Assembly: GCF_050436995.1 (NCBI RefSeq)
Contig: NC_134763.1
Coordinates: 4,154,001 to 4,218,000, forward strand
Reading direction: 5' to 3'
Origin: Anticarsia gemmatalis
Lineage: Eukaryota > Arthropoda > Insecta > Lepidoptera > Erebidae
DNA: 64,000 nucleotides
This document shows positions 22,698 to 34,252 of the stretch, piece by piece; the first letter of the stretch is position 1; each line of letters begins with the position of its first letter. A program made the position numbers and the translations under genes. The notes under the pieces were generated by a model that searched no databases, was not told the DNA's origin, and saw only the letters and a list, made by a program, of their open reading frames with translations.

Positions 22698-22874
22698 CTG
22701 TAGCGCGATTCTCTACAGTTGGAGTTATCGAGTATCAAGAGTTTGACATTTAAAACACATTGCAAAAATAGTTCCTAAGGTGCCCGCCAGAGGTGCTCAT
22801 CAGTCTTTCAAACATGATTTCTCTATACCTAGCCGGTTTTCGGGAGTCGATAATGGTAGAGAATCGCGCTACTA
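22698..22874 (+). mobile_element. MITE, family with gtagcgcgattctctac ends (copy 1)
   Basis: The segment starts ctgtagcgcgattctctac and ends gtagagaatcgcgctac, perfect inverted ends of 17 bp. The right half carries the family hallmark ctagccggttttcgggagtcgataatggtag. The interior contains ttgacatttaaaacacattg, shared with copies at 37.4, 44.8, 46.9 and 50.1 kb. It has no coding capacity. The insertion lies 8-9 bp from the TTAA of the piggyBac-like element. The target-site duplication is unclear. Confidence 0.85.
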
Positions 22875-23193
22875 AAAACTCCGTGACTTTCCCTTTCGAA
22901 TCACTGACGCAGTTAACTAATCACAGTAGCCACGGAAGTGTGTTGAATATTCCTTTGTAACTCAAAGGGTTTAGATGTAAATCCTTGCTGTCAACAGTAG
23001 CTTAAGATGCCAAGAAATGTAAAGTACACTGCTTTAGGCGTTAGCAAATTAAGTGGAAATAATCTTTTTTGTTAACAATCCATCAAAAAGAGAATTTGAA
23101 GTTTGTTGTTATGTTTTTACAGAGAAAAAAAAATAAGAGTTGGGTATATCTTTTATTCTCATCACTCGTCTCTTATATGTCCAAGTCGTATTT

Positions 23194-23453
23194 CGTCGCT
23201 TAGGTAACAATACCGCGTAAGTCGAAAATTGGTCATATGACGTTTTATACTTCATTGGATAGATTTTGTCAGCGCGCATCAAATGATGTTAGATTTTTTT
23301 TTAAATTGTCCAATCTTGAACGAACTTAATATCTACCTATTTATGTATGTATTCAGTACACATGTCAGAAGTATTTCAAAGATAATAATCAGTTTTTATC
23401 TCTCCTGGAAACATGTCAAATTTAACTTGCGCGGTATTGTTACCTAAGCGACG
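23194..23453. mobile_element. MITE with 29-bp terminal inverted repeats
   Basis: The left end (23194-23222) starts cgtcgcttaggtaacaatac and the right end (23425-23453) is its reverse complement, with one mismatch in 29 bp. The element is 260 bp, AT-rich inside, with no coding frame. ATTT lies directly outside both ends (23190-23193 and 23454-23457) and is a candidate 4-bp target-site duplication. I found no second copy of this family in the window. Confidence 0.85.
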
Positions 23454-23457
23454 ATTT

Positions 23458-24439
23458 GTTTTCAGAATAGTCGAGTTATTTTAGTGACAATACCGTACCC
23501 AATAATAGAGACAGAACACTTGATAATTTTGGTGGATCCTAATATTGTAACAAACAATGAAACTCAACGAACGGCTGCGTTCTATAAAAACACAGAAACA
23601 AACCGAGCTATTACTCAAATCAAAACAAAACACTCAACGATCATTAAGATTTGATAAGATGGCCCTTTAAATGGGCAATCGGGAGGGAACAACATTTCTA
23701 ACCGTATTTTTAATTAAATTGAAATATTCATTCATTCCTGCTTACCGACATTTATCTAAGGACAGAATTCCTTGTAACAGAGGGCCCTCAGTCAGATTAA
23801 ATTTCCGGCCGGTCCACTCGAGCCCTAGAATGCCCTTTATTACCCGTTACAAAAGGCTTCAATGTTAGCACTAGAATATTACAATCTCACTCATTCATTT
23901 CCTTCCCGGCTGTAGTGTTCACTTAGTTAAAGTTTTAACTGCTTTTTGTTTGAATCTAATAAATAGTTTTGAATGCAAAACTTTTGGCTTTTGTTTGTTG
24001 TAAAGGTGAGAGGAATTAACGACCCGTTGCACAATTGTTGTGCAATTAGAATTGTATAAACTAGGTACTAATTGTATAACTTTTTTTAGAAAAAATATGA
24101 CATTACTAACCTAACGTACTATAGTTTTATTTAATAAACCAGAGTATTAGCCGGTTAAATATTATACGCCAATAAAATGTCTGTGTTTGCTGACTATACA
24201 AAAAGTAACAACAATTTTAGGTCCCAGACTTCACAACTTTTATATTCTTCGATTCAATCACTTAGCTGTTTATTACGTGGAGCAAAATTTTCAAAGCTCC
24301 AATACATTTTTCTCGCCAAACATCAAATTTAATAACTCAATGCACTTACAGAATTCAATAAAAATATATTACTGGCTTCTGATCGTGTGTTCGTCCGCGC
24401 GAAATGGTTTCTGAGATTTTTCGACTTCTCGCGGTACAA
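23458..24439. other. Non-coding stretch
   Basis: I see no gene. The short frame at 23671-23868 has no recognisable domain. Confidence 0.5.
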
Positions 24440-24785
24440 AAAGTGTCATACATCTGAGATCTATATGCCTGTGTGTTGTTGCGACTGCTTTTGTGGGACA
24501 ATCGCTAGTGTATGCGACTGCTGCGCAGATGTCTCGGGTTTGATTACTGGGCCGGGCTACTGTTTACTATGAGTTACTATGAGGTACTATGTTTATTATG
24601 AGTTAAGAATTTCCTAGTGATTCGTAGTGCGTCTGACTTCTTACTGGTCGTGTAGGTTATCCGTCCCACTCGGCTATGAGAGTATACTTGTATTGTGCTA
24701 CACTTAGATACAAAATCCCGCACAGTTGGCTGGTTTCAATTTAACTGGCCCCCGAAGCCGAACATCGGCCAGAAGGACATTATAT
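24440..24785 (+). repeat. SINE-like interspersed repeat with tRNA-like B box
   Basis: The part gcgactgctgcgcagatg...ctcgggtttgattactgggccggg (24515-24556) includes ggtttgattac at 24537-24547, a degenerate form of the polymerase III B box (GGTTCGANTCC). The part 24670-24785 (tatacttgtattgtgctac... to cggccagaaggacatta) has wording I remember from an interspersed repeat found in many Lepidoptera. Between them lies a short array of actatgagtt-like units (24563-24605). I read it as one diverged copy of roughly 345 bp, though two adjacent fragments are also possible. The identity rests on memory, not alignment. Confidence 0.5.
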
Positions 24786-27700
24786 GCTTGTCAAGTTTCT
24801 TTCAAAAAGCTCATGTTTACTGTGATTGGGTAACAAGTAACCATCAAAACATCCTTATGGGATTTTACATTTATAGTAATAAAAGGATTTGTATAGGTAT
24901 ATACGGAAGCGCACGGTTATCTTTCGCGTTCATTTTAGTGCGTGAGTTGAGCAATATCCCCTTCTGAATGGGATGTTACACAGGACAATGTTATTTTGGG
25001 ACGCGGTAACGTCTCGCAAACTGCCACTAAACACTTTATTAGGTTACAATAACTTGTTTTAGTGAACATTAAAATATAGGGCAGATTCATTTTGTTAAAA
25101 ATATTTTATGGGAGTAGTTTCGTTTTGGGTGTTGAAGTTTGTATTATTATGATATGTAGTTTCTCTAGACTAATGACATTAGAGAGTAAATCTAAAAATA
25201 TTTAATTTAAAAAAAAAGTTTTTAATTATTACACAGACTTAACTTAGTTGACGATTACAGTCATACTATACATATATTTTATGATAGGTTTTAGTTTTTA
25301 TAAGACTCTAAACGCAAATCTTCGCACTAACATTTTGCGTGTCGTCTCAACAAAAGAACGGATAAACAGAGAGCCGAAACAACTACATTTTTACAATAAC
25401 CCAGATAGATGTCGCAGTAGAATGTGTCTGTATATTTTATGAACAAGAAATCCAATGCTCATTAGCCTAATCCGGTTCGATCGGTACAAGCGCGGAATAA
25501 GTAGACAACTCGGCCCTCTTTTTTATGTCTTTTAAATGGTAAAGCTCCCTGATTTCTCTGATAACTTGTAAAACGTACAAATGTTTTATGTTTCTTTTTG
25601 TCTCGCGGAAGGATAAACAAAGTTCCTTGCTTTAAGATACAGTCAAAGTGATATTTTTTCTCTTTGTTTCTGTCCGTTTCGTTCGTTTCTCGTTTTTTGT
25701 TTTGAAAACCCTGCTGTGCTTTGAAAATAAATTTTATTGAGTGAGGACTAATTCTGAAGTGGTCTTTGTTGGATTAGGTTTATTAAATTTGGTTTGCCTT
25801 TTGTTATGACAGTAAAATATATAATATCGTCACAGTAATTTTTCAAGACAACTGTTTCGTATTTTCATTGACTTTATTTTATAAATCTACGGCGATATTA
25901 CCATGTACTCTAATCAATGAATATTACTGAAACTATAACGACTAAGATATGATTTTAGTAACGTTTCGAGGTAATTTTCTTTTAAAGCATCAGAATAACT
26001 AACAAACAAAGAGTTACACACCATTCATCACGGCATTTCATCAAGTACACTCATAGTTATCATTAAGCCTTTGAAGCAATGAACGCGATTCCCCTTGTTT
26101 CAATCGCCGAGGTACGACAGAGGCCGACGTAAACCAAACAGGAAAACACGATCAAAAAATAAATTTCTCTGACATAAGTTTAACACGTGCCATCTGGTGT
26201 TATATTGACTCACAGATGATTCAGAACAATATTTCGTTGCACCCGATAAAATTAAATGGATTGTAAAATACGCGTATCTGTTGAACAGACGCGCTGAATT
26301 TGCAAGACTGTGAGTTTTTCAAATCGTTTTATTATAACTGTTAGTATTTCGCGCTGCATAAGTGTTAGGTAATATTATGTAAGGTTTGACGTCATCATGC
26401 ATTATTTACTCTTCCTTTGACCGTCGCTGATAACTACTCGGTTCAGTCAGTTTGCAATCACAGCTATTGCAACCTGTATCAAAACGTCACATGGACCGAT
26501 GCACGTAATTGATTATTGACATCAATTAACAAATTACAGAAATCAAAGATAAGAACAACTCAGGCATGTGCTTTTACAGATTAAAAAAATCTCTTTCAGT
26601 AGTACATTCTGATAAGAATATTCCTTGAAGGTACAAACACTTGGTATGTAGGTTACTGAGATTAGTCTAAAGAAACTTCTCTTACGCAAGTACATGACCT
26701 TGTCTTGAGGTTAATGACGAAATACGGATTTATACGATTGTGGTAATCCAGCACTAAAGTCTTAGCAGTTAGAACTTTGGTCGCGTGCGAGCGAAATTGT
26801 TTTATTACTACAAGTAGTGAGATTGACAATTGAATTGAAGAGATTTACGAGAGGCCCGTCTCAAATGTGTTACGACTGATTTATTGAGACCCCAAGCACG
26901 CCAGTTATCCTTGAAGATTTTCTTTGACTTATGTAAACAAAGAGGTTTGACTCGGAGCTTATAAAGATTTTGTGTGTTTTGGGTATGTTTGATGATATAA
27001 TAAAAGTAACGTGTATAATGTATGTAGGTTGCCAGATTCGATATAATTATGTACCGATTTTACATGAGTGTGCGGTACGCAATATAACGTAATAAATACT
27101 CATACTTAATAATATATACATATGTATGTTCATGTTACGGTACACATATCAAATCGTAGGACATTTTATGATCCTATAACATAACAACTAATTAGGTGCA
27201 ACAAAATACAATACGCAAAATAAAAAATAGAAATATGAATTAATTATTGTCTTGTTTGTCTATCTCATGCATTATTTCATTCATTTTAATCACCAAATAG
27301 ATTTTTCGCAGTTATTGACCGGTGAGCAACTCTATGAACGTCTCGATATTACACTAATAAAACAAGTTTCAAGTTGAAAGTTAGGACAATAGCAAATTGT
27401 CAAACAAAAAGGCTTAGTCACCAGTAGATATTCCAGATAATTTTATATCTATCGGCTTGTTTGAAAACAGCCAAGGCAAACAGGGTATAAGTAAAATCGA
27501 TTTAGAGTTTCAATGAGCTCGGAACTAGAACTAGGCAATATCCAACTTCGATTTGGCAAGAGATCCGACTATGATTTTCACACTTCCATTGATAATGCGA
27601 CTTTTGGTTCGCTAGTTCTTATTACGTGCTCTATAATAATAAAATTGTGTGTGTCGCTGTCAAAAATGGGGTCAGTATAGTCCGTGGCGATTACCTCTAC

Positions 27701-28044
27701 GGTCATGTTGGTTTGTTGTTATTTTCAATTACTGACTTTACTTATATGTATAGTTTTCTACAAATACGAACCTATCATCATTTATTGATCAACTGTATAT
27801 GCAATAAAACTTATCAAATATTCACATCGTTCAACAAAAAAACGTATTTTACGACTGCTATCATGAATACATATACTTTGATTACTCTGGAATAATAAAA
27901 CACAAACATTAACTCTTAGATTGGCTATTTTTCCAAACTCAAGAATGTTCTCTGCCAATACGATAAAGATTATTCAGATATAGATCGATAAAAGTCATTA
28001 AACGACTATCGCCGAACTGCAGTTGATATTCAAATGCGATGTGA
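24786..28044. other. Non-coding AT-rich stretch
   Basis: I see no gene. It holds a full CRE (TGACGTCA, 26387-26394) and a palindromic homeodomain site TAATTGATTA (26506-26515, TAAT-N2-ATTA). Open frames are short and AT-driven. Confidence 0.5.
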
Positions 28045-28260
28045 TTTGGAAGGCGTCCATGGCGAAGCGGCCGACGCTAGCACCATTATAAGCTAGCCAG
28101 GATAACTTGAACCGAACGAGTCATGAAAAAAAATACGCGACGCCAAAAACTGGAGAGATCTAGATAGCCTGGGCACGTTATACCTGGGTGAGAGCAGTGA
28201 TGAGCCAACTCGCAGTTATGTACCTCAATCGCCGGCTGTTAAGCTCTAAACGAGGCCTTA
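28045..28260 (+). repeat. G+C-raised fragment, possible degraded retroelement
   Basis: This block has more G+C than its neighbours. One plus-strand frame contains RDAKNWRDL, loosely like the AxDRxxWRxL pattern at the C-terminus of some non-LTR reverse transcriptases. The frame is short and stops nearby. A degraded transposon is possible, but the evidence is weak. Confidence 0.2.
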
Positions 28261-29207
28261 TGGTCGAGAAAAAAATATTGGAGATAAAACAGTGAGGTGT
28301 ATTTCGAAGCTATTCTGTTTATCCGAGACGATAACGGCGGGGTATATCGTGCAAGTTTTATGTGTTTTGAATTCAGTGCTTTGAGAAGCAATATCGATTT
28401 GGCTGTCCCACTTCTTATTGTAATTTTCACTTGTTCATTTTCTTTTCTCTACAATAGAATTAGTCTAGTCCTGTCCTAAATTGGGTTAAAGCCTAGAGTA
28501 TGAATTGTATTTTTTGTATTACCAGTGTACAATTTTAACGAGATAGGTTCCATGGAAAATTTTCTTATGAATACCTAATCTTGTTTCACCTGGCGGCTAT
28601 TTGCTTTGAACACTTTTTAGGCTACAGGACTGTTTTGATTACCTAAACCGTTTAAAGAAATTATAATTTGACGACTACATTAACAATACTAGTAAAAAGT
28701 CTATCAGTTATTTGAAGATGTCTTTTCTACGTAAAAATAGTAGTATGAAAATATTTGAGATTTATATCATAATTTACGGCAAGCAAAGATTAATCGCTAT
28801 GCGCTTTCAACGCGATCTATTTAAAGCACTCTTAATCATTTCTAGTTATTTAAAGCTCTATCAGAATTTACTCGGCGGGAATTTTATAAGCACTGTAAAA
28901 ATTAAATGTTTTTTTCAACACAGACGCCATCTCATTTTAGCAAGTACACACATTGTACAAAGAATCAGGGCTTTTATTTATTACAAATCTAAGTATCTCT
29001 GTTAAAACCTTCTAATAAGCACTTCAAATGCGTATCAAAAGTAAGTATTAGCGCTGCAAGACTACTATTACATAAAACTATTAATAAATTTGACTACCCA
29101 AGAAAATAAATAAGTATTATAAGATAAATGTTACTCCACACCAGCAATACGACGATGTAAATATGTAAAACACGTCACAATTTTGACAAGTGTGTTTCCC
29201 GTAATAA
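28261..29207. other. Non-coding AT-rich stretch
   Basis: I see no gene. The 97-codon frame at 28712-29005 is rich in I, K, F and Y, as chance frames in AT-rich DNA are. Confidence 0.5.
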
Positions 29208-29479
29208 AGTTCTCGTCGCCGAAAATTTATATCATCGCGAAAGAAGAGTCCTGAAGCAGAAACGATGCCAATTAACGAAGTGTATAATGGGCCAGATTTT
29301 CACGACGGATTGAACCTTGTTAATGAGATGACTACGTTCATGTAATAATACCGTACTACGATATTAATTTTGAGCCGGATCCCGAATGGCAATACGAAAA
29401 TAATTTGGAAGTGGAAATTGCTACGGTATTTGGATTCATTGAGGATGTCTGTCAGTCGGATGTGGAACACACAGGTTGA
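29208..29479 (+). pseudogene. Possible frameshifted coding remnant, unknown protein
   Basis: Two overlapping open frames with protein-like composition follow each other. Frame A (29208-29345) includes ATG at 29265 and reads MPINEVYNGPDFHDGLNLV before ending in TAA. Frame B (29327-29479) reads DINFEPDPEWQYENNLEVEI and continues to a TGA, with an unusual wealth of D and E for this AT-rich DNA. A single indel near 29320-29340 would link them. I recognise no family. It could be a retroposed or decayed gene fragment, a transposon remnant, or two chance frames. No splice sites frame it clearly, and there is no poly(A) tail. Confidence 0.25.
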
Positions 29480-30027
29480 TTAATTCATGTATTTCAATGA
29501 CCTGCGAGTTTTGTACCTATGTTGATTGAACGCCTCGACTTTGTTGCCCGCGATTGAGTTCTCTAATATTGTAACTCTTGTCACTATAGAAATAGAAAGG
29601 CTGCTTTTGTATAACGACTTTGGAATAACTTTTATACAAGGATATTAAATACAACATTATGTTGTTACTATATCTTTACCGAAAGTGTTTCTATGAGAGA
29701 ATACCTATTAATAATTCGATTGAAATTACTTAAAGCATTTCCTTCTTTCTTTTAGGTACTAAGTTATAAACGGCAAAGCAACGTTGCCGTATTTTCTATA
29801 GGCACACCTGAAAAACGAATCCCAAAGGAATTATTTCTCATCTTTGTTGTGTTCCATTTCAACGCAATTACAGGATTATTATTTGAATCTTTGTTCTCGT
29901 AATATCCGGGAAACGTCGAGGTCGTTGACTCTTCAAACAATGTATTTATTTCTGTGTTCATATATAAGAAATAAATGATACAAGTATCTATTGTTTGATA
30001 AATAAGCTTTGTTTGTAAGAAGCTTAC
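29480..30027. other. Non-coding stretch, presumed intron
   Basis: I see no gene. The minus-strand frame ending at 30045 runs through the donor site of the exon candidate next door and is probably a shadow. Confidence 0.45.
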
Positions 30028-30085
30028 CGAGTTTACGGCCGCCATCGCTACATGGGGGTCCCCGATACGTTGCTACCAGCTCATT
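30028..30085 (-). CDS. Candidate 58-bp internal exon, gene unknown
   Basis: On the minus strand a strong acceptor (catattttgtttcag, ending at 30086) and a strong donor (GTAAGC, 30027-30022) frame exactly 58 bases. G+C is 59% (34 of 58) between these sites, in flanks near 35%, and the change coincides with both splice sites. Only one of three frames is open, reading NELVATYRGPPCSDGGRKL; the other two stop early. That frame enters in phase 0 and leaves in phase 1. Length 58 is not a multiple of 3, so skipping would shift the frame. I do not recognise the protein. It may be a short exon of a minus-strand gene with very long introns; a 5' non-coding exon is the alternative. Confidence 0.45.
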
Positions 30086-33000
30086 CTGAAACAAAATATG
30101 TTTTGCGAATTAAAAACAGTCTTTGCCATCTGTAACGAAATAGAACAATTGTATATTAAACCTTTGTTGCGGACATTTATAATGTTCAAAGAAAATCTCA
30201 CAACTAGCGTCCATATCAATCATAGGTTTGTCGTAATGTCATATATAGGTGAGTAAGTGTATTGCTTCGTATATATCATGATTATAATTGCGGTAAGTAC
30301 CACTAAATTAAGTATCATATATGCTGGACTTCTCTTCAGTCACTGCTATCTCGCCTTAATCAAAAGTACTGATAGATTTTTAAACCGTTTTTCTTTGAAA
30401 GGTAATCAATGAACAGTGTTCAAAATAGTAATTATTGTATTTAAACCTACTAATAAATTGGTTCAACTGAAGGTAAAGCTGAGTTCCTAACAAATAAAAA
30501 AGTGGTGTTGATATTATGACGTTGTGAGGAAATAAAGTCATTGAAGCTTATCGTTTTGTATCTACAGACACGTAAGTACACGATCTTAGTTTTTACTACC
30601 AGACAGTAGACATCGTAGGCAATAAGCCTAGTAGTTGTGTCACAAAATCACGACATTTCCATACGAATGATGAAGATGAGGCAATGAAGAAGCGCAAATA
30701 AACATACTAGGTAGTTCCAACACTTGTTTTCTCCGTACAAAAACCTTGGCCTACACATAGATTACATATCAAATGCCATTTGTCTGGAGTCGTCCTAGTG
30801 ATTTCACTTTTATTGCCGTCCTATGATGTGGTTATGCGTGGGCGATTTCAGCTACGTTTCCTAATCTCCGTTTCTGTCAAAGCCCTAAGAAAAACAGTTA
30901 CTGTACAATAAAAAATGCACCTAAATACGGTGGAATAGGTTACGAAATGAGTTATCTGTTGTTTAAGATGTACGGCTCGCGACAAATAGAATGGTCGCGT
31001 TCACAGTCAGTGGGGCAAGCTTCCAAATCCATTAATAAAATTGAATCAGACGGACATTCCGGGCCACAATGTGCACGTGTGGGGATAAATAAAACTTGAT
31101 GATATTAGTGTAGATGCAGACGTCTTGAAGACATAACGTCGATAGTTATTTGAATAACAATTCGAGAGAAATACTGGTTGAACATAGTCTTCGTTCATGT
31201 ATGTAGGGCATGCTCGTTTTCAATTCAGTGAAAATAAAAATTAACGATAGAAAAATTAACAAAGAAATCCTTTTCTTTTGACGTAATTTACGTTCAGTAT
31301 CACTATTCATTTACAATTTAATTTTGTTACAATGGAATAGAATGTATATAATATTTGTTAAACAAAAGGTAATTCGATTTACATTATCTATATACTTTTG
31401 TGGCATTATGTATATCCGTGGTAACAGGAAATTACGTTAACATTAACAATGTTTTATAATCATTGTTGAAAATAAAATAATAAGTTTATCTAAATTAATT
31501 TATAAATATTTGTGAACCGCAGCAATGGAACTTAGTTAAAATAATCTGTTAGTATTAACGAATTTGCAAACAAATTAGATTTGAATAGTAAATCAATTCT
31601 ATATAGTTAATACTTGTTAATATTTAATGCACTTAATAATACTGGCTGGTGGAACAAACATGGACGTCCACAAAATAGTAATTATTTGGTTTAGTACAAT
31701 AATCACTGGTTTAGCCGTATTTATAAAATGCAAACTGTTAAGCTTTGTATTTACATTGCCAGATTTAAAATGTTTATAAACGTTTGTATTTTATTTAAAT
31801 TTATTTTCTAGGAATCCGCAATAATTATTGTACATAGTTTATTGAACTTTAGTTATAAATAACTAAATTCTGTAAACAAAATAATCGTTTTGTGATAGAA
31901 TTTGTTTTATATTAATAGTGTTGTGGGTATTGCTTACTTGGAATTTGTAATAATTTTAACTAGAATACTTGAAAGGAGTTTATACATATGTACCGCAGTA
32001 CTCATGCTGATGCTTTAGCCGACATAATACATAATGTATTACAGCTATTGCATTTAGCCCACATTGTAAAGTGTCAACTTGCCACTAATCTTATGGAGAA
32101 GTTTAGAATAACCTCTACGATATTCGAAATGACAGCAAGATCAAAGAAATTCATTGTCCAAAATTCACCGATAACTTAACTGGCATTTAATCAAAAGTAC
32201 ATATATACTGTGAATAAAAAAATATAAGTTGAACAATTATTTTATAAAATACAACGTGCTATGTGTAGTTTGACGACGTACTCGTACTTTTATGAGTATT
32301 TTCACAGCTGTCACCGCTTCACGCTTTACGGCTGAACTACTTGTGTTACTCGCTTCATTTGCCGTGTCAATAATATTGACGGTAGCTTCTGCCACGGACT
32401 GGTGATAACGCCGCTGTAAACACTAAATTGTTGCTAAGATTTACGAAAATTCTATCTTATAATGAGTCGAATTTTCATATTTAATAGTCTACAGTCAAAA
32501 TTTGAGAAATAACTTATATCGTGTGAGACATAGACTTGAATTTTTGCAAAATACACCTGAGTTTAATTAAATAAACTTAAACATAAAAAAATCAAGCAAA
32601 ATCATAAACTATTCTTGATTGCAGTACTTATAGTAATAACAAAGAAAATCTATCAGATGATTCTGTTAGTAAATGTCTAACGATAACTATACTTTCAAAA
32701 ATCGTGACATCTATTTGTACCATTACATTAAACAATTGAAAACATCGTATACTTAGAGCAATAGTCGATAAAATGAAAACTTGAGTCGCGTTTAGTCATG
32801 TGAAGCCAAACAATAAAATCTCTGTTTTATGCCTAAACTTGTCACACGGAGACGATAGAAACTTCGCTTTACGTATTGCACGTAACAACTAAAACTTGCA
32901 AATTTCGCCGCTTTTATGTCTACTACAAATGTTCTGTGATACATTCAACGCACGAATTCTAAAACTAAACCGAGACGTGGAATAGAATGTATTTTGTTTG

Positions 33001-33389
33001 TGAAATATTGTCGGTCGTGCATAGACTGTTATTATATTAGACTTTTAAGAAGTGTGGATAGGATTGTGAGTTTTTGAATTGTTTATTTGGTTGAATATTA
33101 TCGAGTGTGACCTCTCAAGGTGAGATAATGGTCTGTTGAAGTGATATCGTTTATTATATTATAACACTAGATAAAAGTCTACTTCTTGGCTTTTCTTACG
33201 ACGTTAGTTCCATTCGTTTTTTACTTATGACTTGCAAAAGAAGACAGTCGATATATTATCGGAGTTTCAGCAACGTATTTCTTCATTTTTGATATTTATT
33301 TGTTTCAATTTTTTCTTTGTTTAAGAACAATCGAAAAATAGTATCCTGACGTGTTTGTTCGCACCTCCTTTTTTGCGCTATATTTGTTT
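30086..33389. other. Very AT-rich non-coding stretch
   Basis: I see no supported gene. The part 31200-32250 is the most AT-rich of the window. A plus-strand frame at 31988-32179 (63 codons, starting MYRSTHADALADIIHNVLQL) has a mixed composition but no recognised domain. A 15-bp palindrome GTCAATAATATTGAC lies at 32366-32380. Confidence 0.5.
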
Positions 33390-33669
33390 ACTAGCTGACC
33401 CGCGCAACTTCGCTTGCGTCACCTAAGAGAATGGGTTAAAATTTTCCCCGTTTTTGTAACCTTTTTCGTTGCTACTCCGCTCCTAATGACCGTAGCGTGA
33501 TGTTATATAGCCTATAGCCTTCCTCGATAAATGGGCTATCTAACACTGAAAGATTTTTTCAAATCGGACCAGTAGTTCCTGAGATTAGCGCGTTCAAACA
33601 AACAAACAAACAAACAAACAATCAAACAAACAAACAAACTCTTCAGCTTTATTATATTAAGTATAGATG
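33390..33669 (+). mobile_element. Non-LTR retrotransposon 3' end (copy 1)
   Basis: The segment begins ctagctgacccgcgcaactt, passes through aacactgaaagattttttca and ends in a (caaa)n run (33595-33638) and the tail cttcagctttattatattaagtatag. It matches the copy at 60214-60473 in inverted orientation, at high identity along its length. The sequence is a 3' untranslated end familiar to me from RTE/CR1-like or related families of insects; I do not fix the clade. It lacks reverse transcriptase, so it is 5'-truncated. The (caaa)n run explains the LFVCLIVCLFVCLF minus-strand frame. Confidence 0.75.
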
Positions 33670-34131
33670 TTTTTTTAAATTCTAAGTAATTATAATTAGT
33701 CGCTAAAATCTTAAGAATATTCTTTAAAATGTTCTTTATTTTAGAATACATCCAAGTTTAGGCCATATAAAGTACTTTCTAGATCAAATTAATATGAAGG
33801 GCGATATTTTAAACGTGTATCTAAGGGACGCGTCGTAGCTGGGCTTAAAAATTCATTTATTATAAGTCGTAAGCCGTTGCCAAGTGCTGGACGAAAATGA
33901 TTGATAGTCCGTCACAATGGATGCCTCCCGTATGATATATTATTTTAATATTTACTGCATTTTAATGTTGAAAATAGTGACGTTGCGTCTTTTAACTTTG
34001 ATCAATGATGATTAAGTAAGTTTTTGTAAAATCGTATTTTTTATACACTTTTCTGAAACTGCATGATTACGAGTGAATGATATTTCTAAGGCTTATAAGG
34101 TTCCTGACATGTATAAAACAAAAAAATACTT
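33670..34131. other. Non-coding stretch
   Basis: I see nothing recognisable between the two mobile elements. Confidence 0.5.
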
Positions 34132-34252
34132 CAGTAGCGCGATTTTCGATAGTTTATACCAACGAGTATGCAGAGTTTGATCAGTTTTTTATACATTTCT
34201 CGATAGCTAGCCGGTTTTCGTTAGTAGATAGTAGTAGAGAATCGCGCTACAG
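34132..34252 (+). mobile_element. MITE, gtagcgcgattctctac family (copy 2)
   Basis: This 121-bp copy starts cagtagcgcgattttcgata and ends gtagagaatcgcgctacag. The right half cgatagctagccggttttcg is nearly identical to the copy at 22.7 kb. The interior is shorter than in the other copies, so it is internally deleted. Confidence 0.85.

Noticed and set aside
29764..30045. 93-codon minus-strand ORF starting MAAVNSVSF
   Set aside because: It reads through the GTAAGC donor of the 58-bp exon candidate in another frame and continues in AT-rich intron-like sequence.
30556..30576. acag-acac-gtaagt as a 4-nt micro-exon
   Set aside because: Too short to judge and the acceptor tract is poor.
33595..33638. 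Regular caaa repeats considered as a CRISPR-like array
   Set aside because: It is a simple microsatellite with no spacers, in eukaryotic DNA. No CRISPR array is present in the window.
33536..33751. Minus-strand ORF with LFVCLIVCLFVCLF
   Set aside because: The repeat peptide is a translation of the (caaa)n run in the retrotransposon tail.
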